Part shown: piece by piece, positions 13,669 through 20,847 of the stretch
How positions within the stretch are numbered: the stretch's first letter is position 1
Layout of the letters: each line of letters starts with the position of its first letter
Origin: Acidobacteriota bacterium
GTDB lineage: Bacteria > Acidobacteriota > Terriglobia > Terriglobales > Acidobacteriaceae
NCBI GenBank assembly: GCA_021779695.1
Contig: JAJYAE010000031.1
Coordinates: forward strand, 1 to 22,570
Reading direction: 5' to 3'
DNA: 22,570 nucleotides
Made by a program: the position numbers and the translations under genes
The notes under the pieces: model-generated
Seen by the model: the letters and a program-made list of their open reading frames with translations, nothing else
Database searches by the model: none
What the model was told of the DNA's origin: nothing

Positions 13669-15590
13669 GACACCACCACCGTTCGGAACATGCCGGCTTC
13701 CATGTGATAGAGCAAATGGCAGTGGTAGGCCCAGCGTCCCGGCGTGTCTGCGCTGACCAGGTAACTGACCCTCTCGGACGGCTTGACGATCACCGTGTGC
13801 TTGTAAGGGTTGAACTCTCCATGCCCGTTCTCCAGTTCGCTCCACAAGCCATGCAGATGGATGGGATGCTCCATCATGGTGTCGTTGATCAGCACGAAGC
13901 GGACTCGGTCCCCCAGCTTCAGCTCGATCGGATTCGCGTCCGAGAATTTCTCGCCGTTGAACCCCCAAATGAAACGCTCCATGTTGCCGGTCAGGTGCAG
14001 TTCGATTTCTTTCACCGGCGGGCGGCCGTCTACACCTCGGTAGCGCGCGCGAAGATCGGCGTACGTCAGCACGCGCCGTCCGTTGCCCGTCAATCCATCG
14101 CCCGGTTCGTTGAGCCGCTCTGTCACATGCATGGAGACCATGTCCACCTGCGGCCCAGGATGGAGATGCACAGGGTTGGACGGCACCAGTTCCTGTGGCT
14201 TGCGAGCGCCCGGCGGCGGCATCGCTCGTCCCGTGTGTGTCCAGGGTTGCGGAAATGGAGTGGTGCCTGGACTCTCCGTCATCTTCATGCCGGACATCTC
14301 GGCCATGGCGACACTCTTTGCAGGTTCTGGCGACTTCGGGGGCGGGGCGTTATAGCTCGCATGCCCCATATTCATACCCGCCATATCTTGTTGAGTCATT
14401 CCATCGATCCCGGCCATATTCATTCCAGCCATACCTGCCATGCCTCCCATGCCCATGTCGGTCATTGTGCGCATGGGGCGGGGATCCATCGGCGGTCTCG
14501 CGCCCGCCATGCCCGCCTTCGTAGCGAGGGTGCCTCGGGCAAAGCCCGTCCGATCTTCCGACTGCGCAAAGATCGTGTACGCAGTGTCTTCCCGAGGCTG
14601 CACGATCACGTCGTAAACCTCGGCAACGCCCATGCGGAATTCGTCAACAGTCACCGGTTCGACTTCGTTGCCGTCTGCGGCAACGACCGTCATCGGCAAG
14701 CCAGGAATACGGACGTCGAAGAAGGTGTCGGAAGCCCCGTTGATGAAGCGCAGCCGAACCCGCTCTCCGGGCTGAAACAGCCCGGTCCAGTTCGCCGCTG
14801 GCGGGTTTCCGTTGAGAAGAAAGGTATAGCCCGATACGTCAGAGATGTCCGTCGGGGACATGTTCATTCTTCCCCACATCAGGCGGTCGGAGACGGTTGC
14901 TCGAAGCCCTTTCCTTCGAATGTCGGAAAACAGTGTGCCGGCCGTCCTGCGATGGAAGTTGTAATACTCGCTGTCCTCTTTTAGGTTGCTGAAGATGATC
15001 TCTGGATTCGTATCCGTCCAATCGGTAAGCAGAACGACGTATTCCCGATCGAACTGGATCGGATCTTTGCTGCGTGGATCGATGATGAGCGCCCCCAGCA
15101 GACCCGTCTGTTCCTGGAACCGGGTGTGGCTGTGATACCAATACGTTCCGTTCTGCAGAACCGGGAAGCGATAGACGAACGTCTCGCCGGGCCCGATACC
15201 CGCGTAACTCAAACCGGGAACGCCGTCCATGTCCGCCGGTAAGCGAAGAGCGTGCCAGTGAATCGAGGTGGATACCTTCATCCGGTTGGTCACGCGAATT
15301 GTGACCGTGTCGCCTTCGCGCCAGCGCAGGGTCGGCCCTGGCACGGAGCCGTTGACAGCCGTCGCAATGGCCCGATGCCCCGTAAAGTTGACTGGCAACG
15401 TATCGATGGTGAGATCGAAGTGGCTGCCCGATAGTTCGACAGGCTGACTGCCTGTGGTGCTCGCGGCAAGGAGCGGCGCGGTCTTCAGGCCGAGCAGGGA
15501 GACAGCAGCTCCTGAAGCGAGCCCCTGTACAAATCGGCGACGGCTTATGGGAAATCGGCGCAAGCCGACTCTACTCTTGACTCTACTCAT
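13665..15590 (-). CDS. copA: CopA-type periplasmic multicopper oxidase (copper resistance protein A)
   Basis: A 641-residue laccase-like oxidase that oxidises Cu(I) and binds copper in the periplasm. A Tat signal (SRRRFVQG at 16-23, then a hydrophobic stretch to about 43) implies export folded. All four copper-ligand blocks are present: HWH (111-113), HSH (153-155), HPIHLHG (575-581) and HCHLLYHMEAGM (623-634), the latter with the type 1 Cys-His and axial Met. Between cupredoxin domains 2 and 3 lies a Met-rich insertion (361-436). I use ATG 15590 (GAGAGAA upstream); a TTG four codons earlier is possible. It is translationally coupled to copB by ATGA. Distinguished from CueO by the PcoA/CopA-like length and the partner copB. 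Confidence 0.96.
   Translation of the reverse strand: MSRVKSRVGLRRFPISRRRFVQGLASGAAVSLLGLKTAPLLAASTTGSQPVELSGSHFDLTIDTLPVNFTGHRAIATAVNGSVPGPTLRWREGDTVTIRVTNRMKVSTSIHWHALRLPADMDGVPGLSYAGIGPGETFVYRFPVLQNGTYWYHSHTRFQEQTGLLGALIIDPRSKDPIQFDREYVVLLTDWTDTNPEIIFSNLKEDSEYYNFHRRTAGTLFSDIRRKGLRATVSDRLMWGRMNMSPTDISDVSGYTFLLNGNPPAANWTGLFQPGERVRLRFINGASDTFFDVRIPGLPMTVVAADGNEVEPVTVDEFRMGVAEVYDVIVQPREDTAYTIFAQSEDRTGFARGTLATKAGMAGARPPMDPRPMRTMTDMGMGGMAGMAGMNMAGIDGMTQQDMAGMNMGHASYNAPPPKSPEPAKSVAMAEMSGMKMTESPGTTPFPQPWTHTGRAMPPPGARKPQELVPSNPVHLHPGPQVDMVSMHVTERLNEPGDGLTGNGRRVLTYADLRARYRGVDGRPPVKEIELHLTGNMERFIWGFNGEKFSDANPIELKLGDRVRFVLINDTMMEHPIHLHGLWSELENGHGEFNPYKHTVIVKPSERVSYLVSADTPGRWAYHCHLLYHMEAGMFRTVVVS
14283..14510 (-). 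repeat. Met-rich segment of CopA (MxxM/GMxGM motifs)
   Basis: Codons 361-436 of copA encode about 20 Met, with MGMGGMAGMAGMNM as the densest part and HASYN beyond. Similar Met-rich inserts in PcoA/CueO bind Cu(I) near the type 1 site. It parallels the Met-rich linker of cusB in the same window. Confidence 0.85.
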
Positions 15591-15651
15591 AGGTTCTCTC
15601 AAAAGCGGCAGGGCGAAGAATCATGCGTTCTGCGCCATTGCGGGATAGATT

Positions 15652-15667
15652 GCCATTCATCAACCAA
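15652..15667 (-). promoter_or_regulatory. Weak sigma-54-like element upstream of copA
   Basis: On the minus strand TTGG and GGCA are placed with GG-N10-GC spacing, about 62-77 bp before the copA ATG. The -12 half has a mismatch (TGGC instead of TTGC), so this may be chance; it would extend the putative regulon to the copper oxidase genes. Confidence 0.22.
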
Positions 15668-15752
15668 CGGCCTGCAACGAAGCGACACATCAGGCTGTCA
15701 GGACAAGCGGCAGACAGATTCGAACGATGGCAGAGATGCCTCGGACCGCGGC

Positions 15753-16172
15753 CTAAACGCGGATATTCAGGAAGGATTCAAGTCTGGAAGGTGTTTGAGC
15801 GCGCAAAGATCGCAATTTGGGCAGGGAGAGCCCACTTAGCACAGAGCCAAAGTCGAAATAGCCAGAGCGTTCGAACTGGGAAACAGAAACGCTGGTAACC
15901 TGCCCGGCAAGCTGATCCAGATGGAATGGCAGAAACACAAAATCGTTATGTGCGCAGATTCGATGGCTGCAGTTGCCCTGAATCGAGATTCGCTGCACTC
16001 CAGGACCCTGAGCGCCGTCACAATGCTCCATTCCCTTCATGGTTGAGATCAAAGCACCACTCGCGGATGAGTCTGTTTGACACAGATAACAGCGTAGGGC
16101 GCACAGATTCACCGCCATCTGCGTACTGAGCAGCAGTGCGAGCGCGAACGCGGAAGTGAAGAGCCGGTGCAT
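15753..16172 (-). CDS. Small secreted Cys/His-rich protein, probable metal-binding
   Basis: A 139-residue protein with an N-terminal signal peptide (residues 1-20). The mature start has C24, C28 and C31 (C-x3-C-x2-C), followed by MKGMEHC (Met45, Met48, His50, Cys51) and CSHRICAH (C68, H70, C73, H75). The C-terminal half is neutral and ends in the pattern PSRLESFLNIRV. The arrangement of soft-metal ligands and the end resemble the protein encoded at 6511-6122, so the two may be distant paralogues. It is the first gene of the copA-copB-cytochrome c set, 162 bp before copA. No strong ribosome site is seen before the ATG, so the start is less certain. Role in copper binding is inferred from composition and context. 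Confidence 0.68.
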   Translation of the reverse strand: MHRLFTSAFALALLLSTQMAVNLCALRCYLCQTDSSASGALISTMKGMEHCDGAQGPGVQRISIQGNCSHRICAHNDFVFLPFHLDQLAGQVTSVSVSQFERSGYFDFGSVLSGLSLPKLRSLRAQTPSRLESFLNIRV

Positions 16173-16206
16173 CCGATTTTCAGGTTACTACCGGCGTGAC
16201 GCAGGA

Positions 16207-16218
16207 CACAAGCTTGTG
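16207..16218. promoter_or_regulatory. Perfect 12-bp palindrome between divergent operons
   Basis: CACAAGCTTGTG lies in the 145-bp gap between the minus-strand copper-oxidase set and the plus-strand Gp157-like gene, 35 bp upstream of the ATG at 16172. It could be an operator of a dimeric repressor; it is not an exact match to the CopY box (TACA-N2-TGTA). Confidence 0.35.
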
Positions 16219-16317
16219 ACTCTGAATCTCAAAAAACAGTCGAGCAGAATTCGTAGAGTGCACTCGTCAGTTGCGGGGTCACAACAGCATGGGCATTTCA
16301 CTCAGAAGGAGGTTATC

Positions 16318-16923
16318 GTGGCATCGATAGCACAAGAGCATTCATTGTTCGAAATTGATCGGGAACTCGACACCCTCCTCGACGAGATAGAAGAAGAGAT
16401 CGAGAGCCGCGGTGAGGCTTCGGCCGAACTGATGCAGCGATTCCAGCAGTCTTGCGAGGCCCACAGCGAAAAGGCCGACCGCATCGGGCGTTTTCTCCGC
16501 ATGATGGAGGCGCGTGTTCAGTACTGCCGGAGCGAAGCAAACCGTTTGCAGGAACGCGCGCGCAGCAGCGAGCGCAAAGCGACTCAGACGAAATACATGG
16601 TGATGTATTACCTCAAGAGCCGCGAACTCCGGAAGATGGAAGGCAGAGAGTTCACCCTGCGGATCCAGAAGAACAGCCAGGATTCCCTGCGGTTCACCGA
16701 TGAGACGCAGGTGCCCATGCTGTATCGGACTGTTACGGTGCGCATCGAGGGGCCCTTATGGGAGAGGTTAATCGAGAGCGTCCCCGAGGAGATGAGGAGT
16801 TTGCTCGTGGCCGCGGTTCAGGACGCCTCACCCAGCAATGAGGCCATCAAGCAGGCTGTTCGGAACCAAGTTGCCGTTCCCGGCGCCGAGGTTTACCGCG
16901 GCGACCACCTGCGCGTCGCGTAA
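16318..16923 (+). CDS. Gp157-like (Siphovirus Gp157 family) coiled-coil protein
   Basis: A 201-residue protein starting at GTG 16318, five nt after a perfect AAGGAGG. The frame extends 54 codons upstream but without a ribosome site. Residues about 10-115 form a long acidic-basic coiled coil (LFEIDRELDTLLDEIEEEIES, then the R/E-rich helix up to KYMVMYYLKSR). After it comes the short beta segment typical of Gp157, here REFTLRIQKNSQDSLRFTDETQVP followed by MLYRTVTVRI. A further helical tail of about 60 residues is extra. Gp157 proteins are known mainly from siphoviruses, where they sit in replication/recombination modules. No phage structural gene is nearby. The next gene, 58 bp downstream, encodes a RecJ-like nuclease. 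Family call is by eye from the architecture; function unknown. Confidence 0.68.
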   Translation: MASIAQEHSLFEIDRELDTLLDEIEEEIESRGEASAELMQRFQQSCEAHSEKADRIGRFLRMMEARVQYCRSEANRLQERARSSERKATQTKYMVMYYLKSRELRKMEGREFTLRIQKNSQDSLRFTDETQVPMLYRTVTVRIEGPLWERLIESVPEEMRSLLVAAVQDASPSNEAIKQAVRNQVAVPGAEVYRGDHLRVA

Positions 16924-16981
16924 ATCCATTTCACAATTCAATAAGCAACAGATTGGCCGATGTGGGTCACGAGGAGGAGCT

Positions 16982-18544
16982 ATGTTTCTGTGCCAGCCAC
17001 TGCTCGACGTCCTCATCGCCCGCGGGATCGAGGACATTGATTCATTCATTCAGCCTCCGTCCTGGAACGGTCTTCCTGAGCCGGAGTCAATTCCCGGGAT
17101 GGCCGGCGCAGTCGATCATGTGCTGGCCGCTGTCCGCGACAAGCAGCGGATCGCGATCTTTGGCGATTATGACTGCGACGGGATCCTCGGAACGCATATC
17201 TTGCGCTCGGCTCTGGCCAGCCTCGGAATTCAGGCGCGGGCTTACCTGCCGCACAGGGACGAGGGATACGGTCTCAGTTCATGTGCGGTCCACAAATTCT
17301 CACGGGGCGGCACTGACCTGCTCATCACCGTCGATAACGGGATCAACGCGCAGCGGGAAATCTTGCTGGCGCAGCGGCTGGGCGTCGATGTGATCGTGAT
17401 CGATCACCACCGCATTCAGGAGCAGGCCAACACGCTCGCCGTCTGGTCCCAGGAATTCTGCGGCGCTGGCCTTGCGGCACTGTTCGCTATGGCCCTGGCG
17501 CTGCGGGCCGGCTGGAAGGACGAGCGCGTCGAACGACTGCAGGCTGCCATGAGTCAATATGCCGCGATCGCATCGGTCGCCGACTGTGTTCCACTGCAAA
17601 ACGGGACGCGAACACTCGCACGTCTGGGAATGCGCGAGCTTGCTTGTGCTGAAAACTGCGGGCTTCGGGAACTGCTCCGGGTCTCCTGCGCCGACCCGGA
17701 GAATCCCGATTCCAATGATCTGGCCTTCGGCGTGGCGCCTCGTATCAATGCCGCCGGCCGGATCGACCATCCCGCCGCGGCGCTGTCGGTTTTCGAGGCG
17801 GCACGGGACGAGGACGCCGCCCGCAGGAGCGTTGAGACACTGGATGCGCTCAACCGCCAGCGGCGCCAGCTGGTCGCAGGTCATTTCGGCGGATTGTGCG
17901 CGGAGATCACGGAGCCGGCGCCACCGGTTCTGGTGCTTTACCGGGAGGCCTGTCCCAAAGGCATTGCCGGCCTGCTCGCCGCCAAATGCGTCGAACGCTT
18001 TAGGGTTCCTAGCATTGTGCTGGCGCAATCGCCGGAACCGGGGTTGGCAGTCGGTTCGGGCAGGAGCGTGGCCGATTTCAATCTGGCCGAAGCGCTCGAA
18101 AAGTTCCGTCGATTCTTCAAGCGGTTCGGCGGCCATGCGCAGGCTGTCGGACTGACCATGCCGATCGGCCAGGTCGACGTCTTTGCAAGAGAATTCACCA
18201 CCTTTGTGGAGGGCCTCAAGCTGAAACGCAACCAAGAGATCCATGAGGACGGGGAACTGGTATTGGCGACGGCCGGAAAGCACTTCGATGAACAACTCGC
18301 TCTGCTTGAGCCGTTCGGGGAGGGAAACCCCGCACCGGTATTCATTCTGCGCAGCGTCGAAGTGGCCAGTCTCAGGAACCGATGGGTGCGGATCCGGCAG
18401 GGGAGGTTCAGCTTCGAAGCCCTCTGCTGGGATCTTGCTCCGCAGGTTGGGATGCGCGGAAGCGCCCTGATTGAGTTTCGCGGCAAGCGGCGTGTTTTGA
18501 AGAGCTTCCGGGAGGGCGATCAGCGAGGTTCCAGCGCCATTTGA
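16982..18544 (+). CDS. recJ: RecJ-like single-stranded-DNA exonuclease (DHH/DHHA1)
   Basis: A 520-residue nuclease of the DHH superfamily, expected to degrade single-stranded DNA 5' to 3' with Mn/Mg. ATG 16982 follows GAGGAGGAG. Motif I is FGDYDCDG (60-67), motif II VDNG (117-120), motif III DHH (141-143), motif IV ASVADCVPL with Asp201 and motif V GVAPRINAAGR (250-260). The DHHA1 half has GSGRS (358-362) and GGHAQAVGL (383-391), and the OB-like C-terminal domain begins with the RecJ hallmark LEPFGEGNPAPVF (442-454). Compared with housekeeping RecJ it is about 50 residues short, and the region directly after DHH (normally containing an NP loop) is abbreviated. Placement between a Gp157-like gene and an unknown gene suggests an accessory paralogue, not the chromosomal repair copy. 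Confidence 0.9.
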   Translation: MFLCQPLLDVLIARGIEDIDSFIQPPSWNGLPEPESIPGMAGAVDHVLAAVRDKQRIAIFGDYDCDGILGTHILRSALASLGIQARAYLPHRDEGYGLSSCAVHKFSRGGTDLLITVDNGINAQREILLAQRLGVDVIVIDHHRIQEQANTLAVWSQEFCGAGLAALFAMALALRAGWKDERVERLQAAMSQYAAIASVADCVPLQNGTRTLARLGMRELACAENCGLRELLRVSCADPENPDSNDLAFGVAPRINAAGRIDHPAAALSVFEAARDEDAARRSVETLDALNRQRRQLVAGHFGGLCAEITEPAPPVLVLYREACPKGIAGLLAAKCVERFRVPSIVLAQSPEPGLAVGSGRSVADFNLAEALEKFRRFFKRFGGHAQAVGLTMPIGQVDVFAREFTTFVEGLKLKRNQEIHEDGELVLATAGKHFDEQLALLEPFGEGNPAPVFILRSVEVASLRNRWVRIRQGRFSFEALCWDLAPQVGMRGSALIEFRGKRRVLKSFREGDQRGSSAI

Positions 18545-18591
18545 CGGAGGTTGGGTTCCGTGGGAAAACAGTCCCCAAGAGGGACGGAACC

Positions 18592-19425
18592 ATGCAGAAC
18601 CCAACCACGGACATTGAGGAAATGATCAAACAACTGAATCGATTTCAATTGCCGAGCTCGCTGATGGAATGCTTCGACGCCTGGCGGGAAAACGCCGCCG
18701 GGGCAGCTTCGCGTGAGTTCAGTCCATCGCAGCTGAGCTGGTTTCTCGATCTGTTGAACCGATTTCGCGGTCCCGAGGACCGCAAGGATTCGCTGCTCGA
18801 AATCTTCGATCCCGGCATGTACACCGCGAACCATCCGGCGTGGGAGGCGGCTCCCGGAACCGAAATCGAGCTGCCGGCGCTCACGTCCGATGTGGCTTGG
18901 ATCGCGGACGGGGACTCAGAATTTTCGGAGATCGCCCGGGAGGAAATCGGAGATTTTCGCGAGCTTGCCCGATCGTTCGCTAATGAGGAACTCGTGGGCC
19001 TTGCGAAGATTGCACGTGCGGCCCTTGGAGACCCGGGGAAACCGATCGGAGGTAGAGAGGATGCCATCCGCTATCTCGCTCTCAATGCGAGCGCCCTGCT
19101 CGAAGACCTCTGGGCACAGGCTGACGCGCTCTGGGTGACGGCGCCGTGCAGGCGGATTCAATTCGAGGACATGGTGGCCAGGCGCAAAACGGAACTCTTG
19201 GCGGCAGCTTCGGCCCAGCCTGCGTTGGAGGAGAGGGACCTCACCTGCTACACGGACGATGAGATCCGCGCATTTGCTTTTGATGTGCGCAAGCTCTTCC
19301 TGACGGAGCGGGCCAAGCATCTGGCAATCTGCTCCCGCTGCCAGCGGCGGCTTGAATACTGGTCGGCTTTGGTCGAGAGTTTCGACCGCACTGCACCACT
19401 GCAGGAGGGGAGGGCGGATGCATAA
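18592..19425 (+). CDS. Protein with C-terminal H-x3-C-x2-C motif, unknown function
   Basis: A 277-residue soluble protein. I choose ATG 18592, after a GAGGGACGGAA ribosome site; a start at 18541 overlapping recJ is possible but has none. The protein is acidic and mostly helical, without signal peptide or membrane segment. Residues about 75-120 are Trp/Glu-rich and low in similarity to anything I recognise. Near the C-terminus, H-L-A-I-C-S-R-C-Q (about residues 249-257) forms an H-x3-C-x2-C motif of the kind found in zinc-finger anti-sigma factors. The sigma-binding zinc domain of those proteins is usually N-terminal, however, and followed by a membrane segment. The gene begins 47 bp after recJ, so the Gp157-RecJ-this protein set is probably one operon. 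Partner or substrate unknown. Confidence 0.68.
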   Translation: MQNPTTDIEEMIKQLNRFQLPSSLMECFDAWRENAAGAASREFSPSQLSWFLDLLNRFRGPEDRKDSLLEIFDPGMYTANHPAWEAAPGTEIELPALTSDVAWIADGDSEFSEIAREEIGDFRELARSFANEELVGLAKIARAALGDPGKPIGGREDAIRYLALNASALLEDLWAQADALWVTAPCRRIQFEDMVARRKTELLAAASAQPALEERDLTCYTDDEIRAFAFDVRKLFLTERAKHLAICSRCQRRLEYWSALVESFDRTAPLQEGRADA

Positions 19426-19519
19426 AAAGGAATTCCTGCGCGGGCTTGCTTCGGACCTGACTTCTGGCTGGATGAGTGCCAAGCCCTTTCCGCGAGTTCA
19501 TCAACTTTGGCCTGTCTGA
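19418..19519 (+). CDS. Possible 33-residue small protein
   Basis: ATG 19418 is preceded by GGAGGGGAGGGCGG (GGAGG at 19403-19407) and overlaps the upstream stop by 8 bp, the geometry of a translationally coupled gene. The product starts MHKKEFLRGL and ends in WPV; it is basic, soluble and has no known motif. It could equally be the remnant of a longer gene that lost its frame, or chance. Confidence 0.3.
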   Translation: MHKKEFLRGLASDLTSGWMSAKPFPRVHQLWPV

Positions 19520-19592
19520 TACTTAGTCATCGATGGACAGCCCAAAGATGATCTGACCATCAGTTGTGAAAGCGACGATTGCGCCTGACAAG

Positions 19593-19611
19593 GACCGATG
19601 ATGGGTCTTTT
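19593..19611 (+). terminator. Weak hairpin followed by TTTT
   Basis: GACC-N7-GGTC followed by TTTT lies about 170 bp after the stop of the 18592 gene. The 4-bp stem is short for an intrinsic terminator; it is the only T-run hairpin seen in this gap. Confidence 0.2.
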
Positions 19612-19722
19612 ACCCGAGGGGCTTTATCCGAGCAGGAGTATTCTGTGAGCGTTCAGAGAACAGCACTCTGATCAGGGTACAAAAGGCAACCGCCGCACAG
19701 TGCATGGCGAGGAGAGGGCACA

Positions 19723-20625
19723 ATGGGTGGTTTCTGGAATCCGGTCCAACTTGGAAAGACGGAGCTACGAGTGGTCCCGATCGGCCTCGCAGCTTCGTAC
19801 GGCATCGAGGGAAAGGGCGTAGAGCGCGCCTTCGAGCGAGGCCTGAATTTTTTCTACTGGGGAGCGAAGTATGCTCCCATTCTGCCGCGCTCGGGCGATT
19901 TTGGAGCGGTCCTGAAGCGACTGGGAGCGACGCACCGCGAGAAGATAGTCACGGTCATTCAGTCGTATTCCCGGTCGCCCGAGAAGATGACGCGTTCGAT
20001 CGAGAACGGGCTGCGGACACTCGCGTTTGACTACACCGATGTTCTGCTGCTGGGCTGGTGGAATCTGTCGCCGCCGGAGCGGTTCATGGATGCCGCAGCG
20101 GAGCTGGTGCGGCGTGGGTGCGCACGGTATGTGATGATCTCCTGTCATAATCGGCCGACGTTTCCTGTACTGGCCCAGGATCCTCGGGTGCAGCTGCTCA
20201 TGATCCGGTATAACGCGGCGCATCCCGGCGCGGAACGCGATGTGTTTCCTTTTCTTGAGACAGAGCGCCCCGGCATTGTGACGTACACGTCCACAAGCTG
20301 GGGGGAGCTGATGAACCCAAAGCTGGTTCCGGCGGGGGAGCGGTTACCCACGGCGACCGACTGCTATCGCTTCGTGCTGTCGAATCCTTTTATAGATGCA
20401 TGCTGGCAAGGTGCGAAGACCGCGGCAGAACTCGACGGAGCCATCGAGGCGCTGGATCGCGGCAAAATGGACGAAGATGAACTGGACTGGATGCGCAGGG
20501 TCGGTGTCACCGTGCGAGAGCGTACACAGAGGCAGGACGCAGGACGCGCTGTTGCCGATCGGCTGGTGAACTGGATGTCGGGATTTGGCTTTCGGTCGAC
20601 CAGCCAGTTGCCTCGCAGGAGCTAA
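19723..20625 (+). CDS. Aldo/keto reductase-fold protein lacking most catalytic residues
   Basis: A 300-residue protein with the (beta/alpha)8 pattern of aldo/keto reductases: LGKTELRVVPIGLA at the start, RAFERGLNFFYWGAKYA (strand 2), KIVTVIQSYSR (strand 3), LRTLAFDYTDVLLLGWWN (strand 4), RRGCARYVMISCHNRP (strand 5) and a later VTYTSTSWG. Normal enzymes use Asp-Tyr-Lys-His. Here the Asp position is Tyr45, Tyr50 is kept, the Lys position is in IQSYS with no Lys, and the His position is Gly/Trp (LLGWWN). Reduction by the standard mechanism is therefore doubtful; NADPH binding may remain. ATG 19723 has GGAGAGGG upstream. It stands alone, convergent with the anti-sigma gene. Role unknown. Confidence 0.85.
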   Translation: MGGFWNPVQLGKTELRVVPIGLAASYGIEGKGVERAFERGLNFFYWGAKYAPILPRSGDFGAVLKRLGATHREKIVTVIQSYSRSPEKMTRSIENGLRTLAFDYTDVLLLGWWNLSPPERFMDAAAELVRRGCARYVMISCHNRPTFPVLAQDPRVQLLMIRYNAAHPGAERDVFPFLETERPGIVTYTSTSWGELMNPKLVPAGERLPTATDCYRFVLSNPFIDACWQGAKTAAELDGAIEALDRGKMDEDELDWMRRVGVTVRERTQRQDAGRAVADRLVNWMSGFGFRSTSQLPRRS

Positions 20626-20819
20626 CCGTTCGGGCGGGACTATATCAATTTCCAAGTTTGGATAATTCACTCAATCCGAGCAATTTGCGTTCAGATTGGG
20701 AATACCTCCCGGTAATACGGGCTTCGGTCCAACGATCTTCGTCGGCTCGTCAACGAGCGCCAAATCGAGTCGCTCATCGAGGTTTGATCGACTCCGCTTT
20801 GCAGGCGCCTCGGGTGATT

Positions 20820-20836
20820 CCGGGGCTCGATCCCGG
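20820..20836. terminator. CCGGG-N7-CCCGG hairpin between convergent genes
   Basis: A perfect 5-bp stem with a 7-nt loop, 12 bp beyond the stop of the anti-sigma-like gene, in the 222-bp convergent gap. Another hairpin (GCTCG-N4-CGAGC) lies at 20745-20758. Neither has a T-run, so they may be weak bidirectional pause or termination structures. Confidence 0.25.
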
Positions 20837-20847
20837 CGTCGCTCGGA

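Noticed and set aside
13669..13968. Upstream extension of the copB frame
   Set aside because: It lies inside copA in another frame; the signal peptide and ATGA coupling mark the start at 13668.
13704..14984. 426-codon plus-strand open frame opposite copA
   Set aside because: Antisense shadow; its His-rich stretches are the complement of the Met-rich copA codons.
17300..18604. 434-codon minus-strand open frame opposite recJ
   Set aside because: RecJ motifs on the plus strand are complete; the opposite frame has no domain or start signal.
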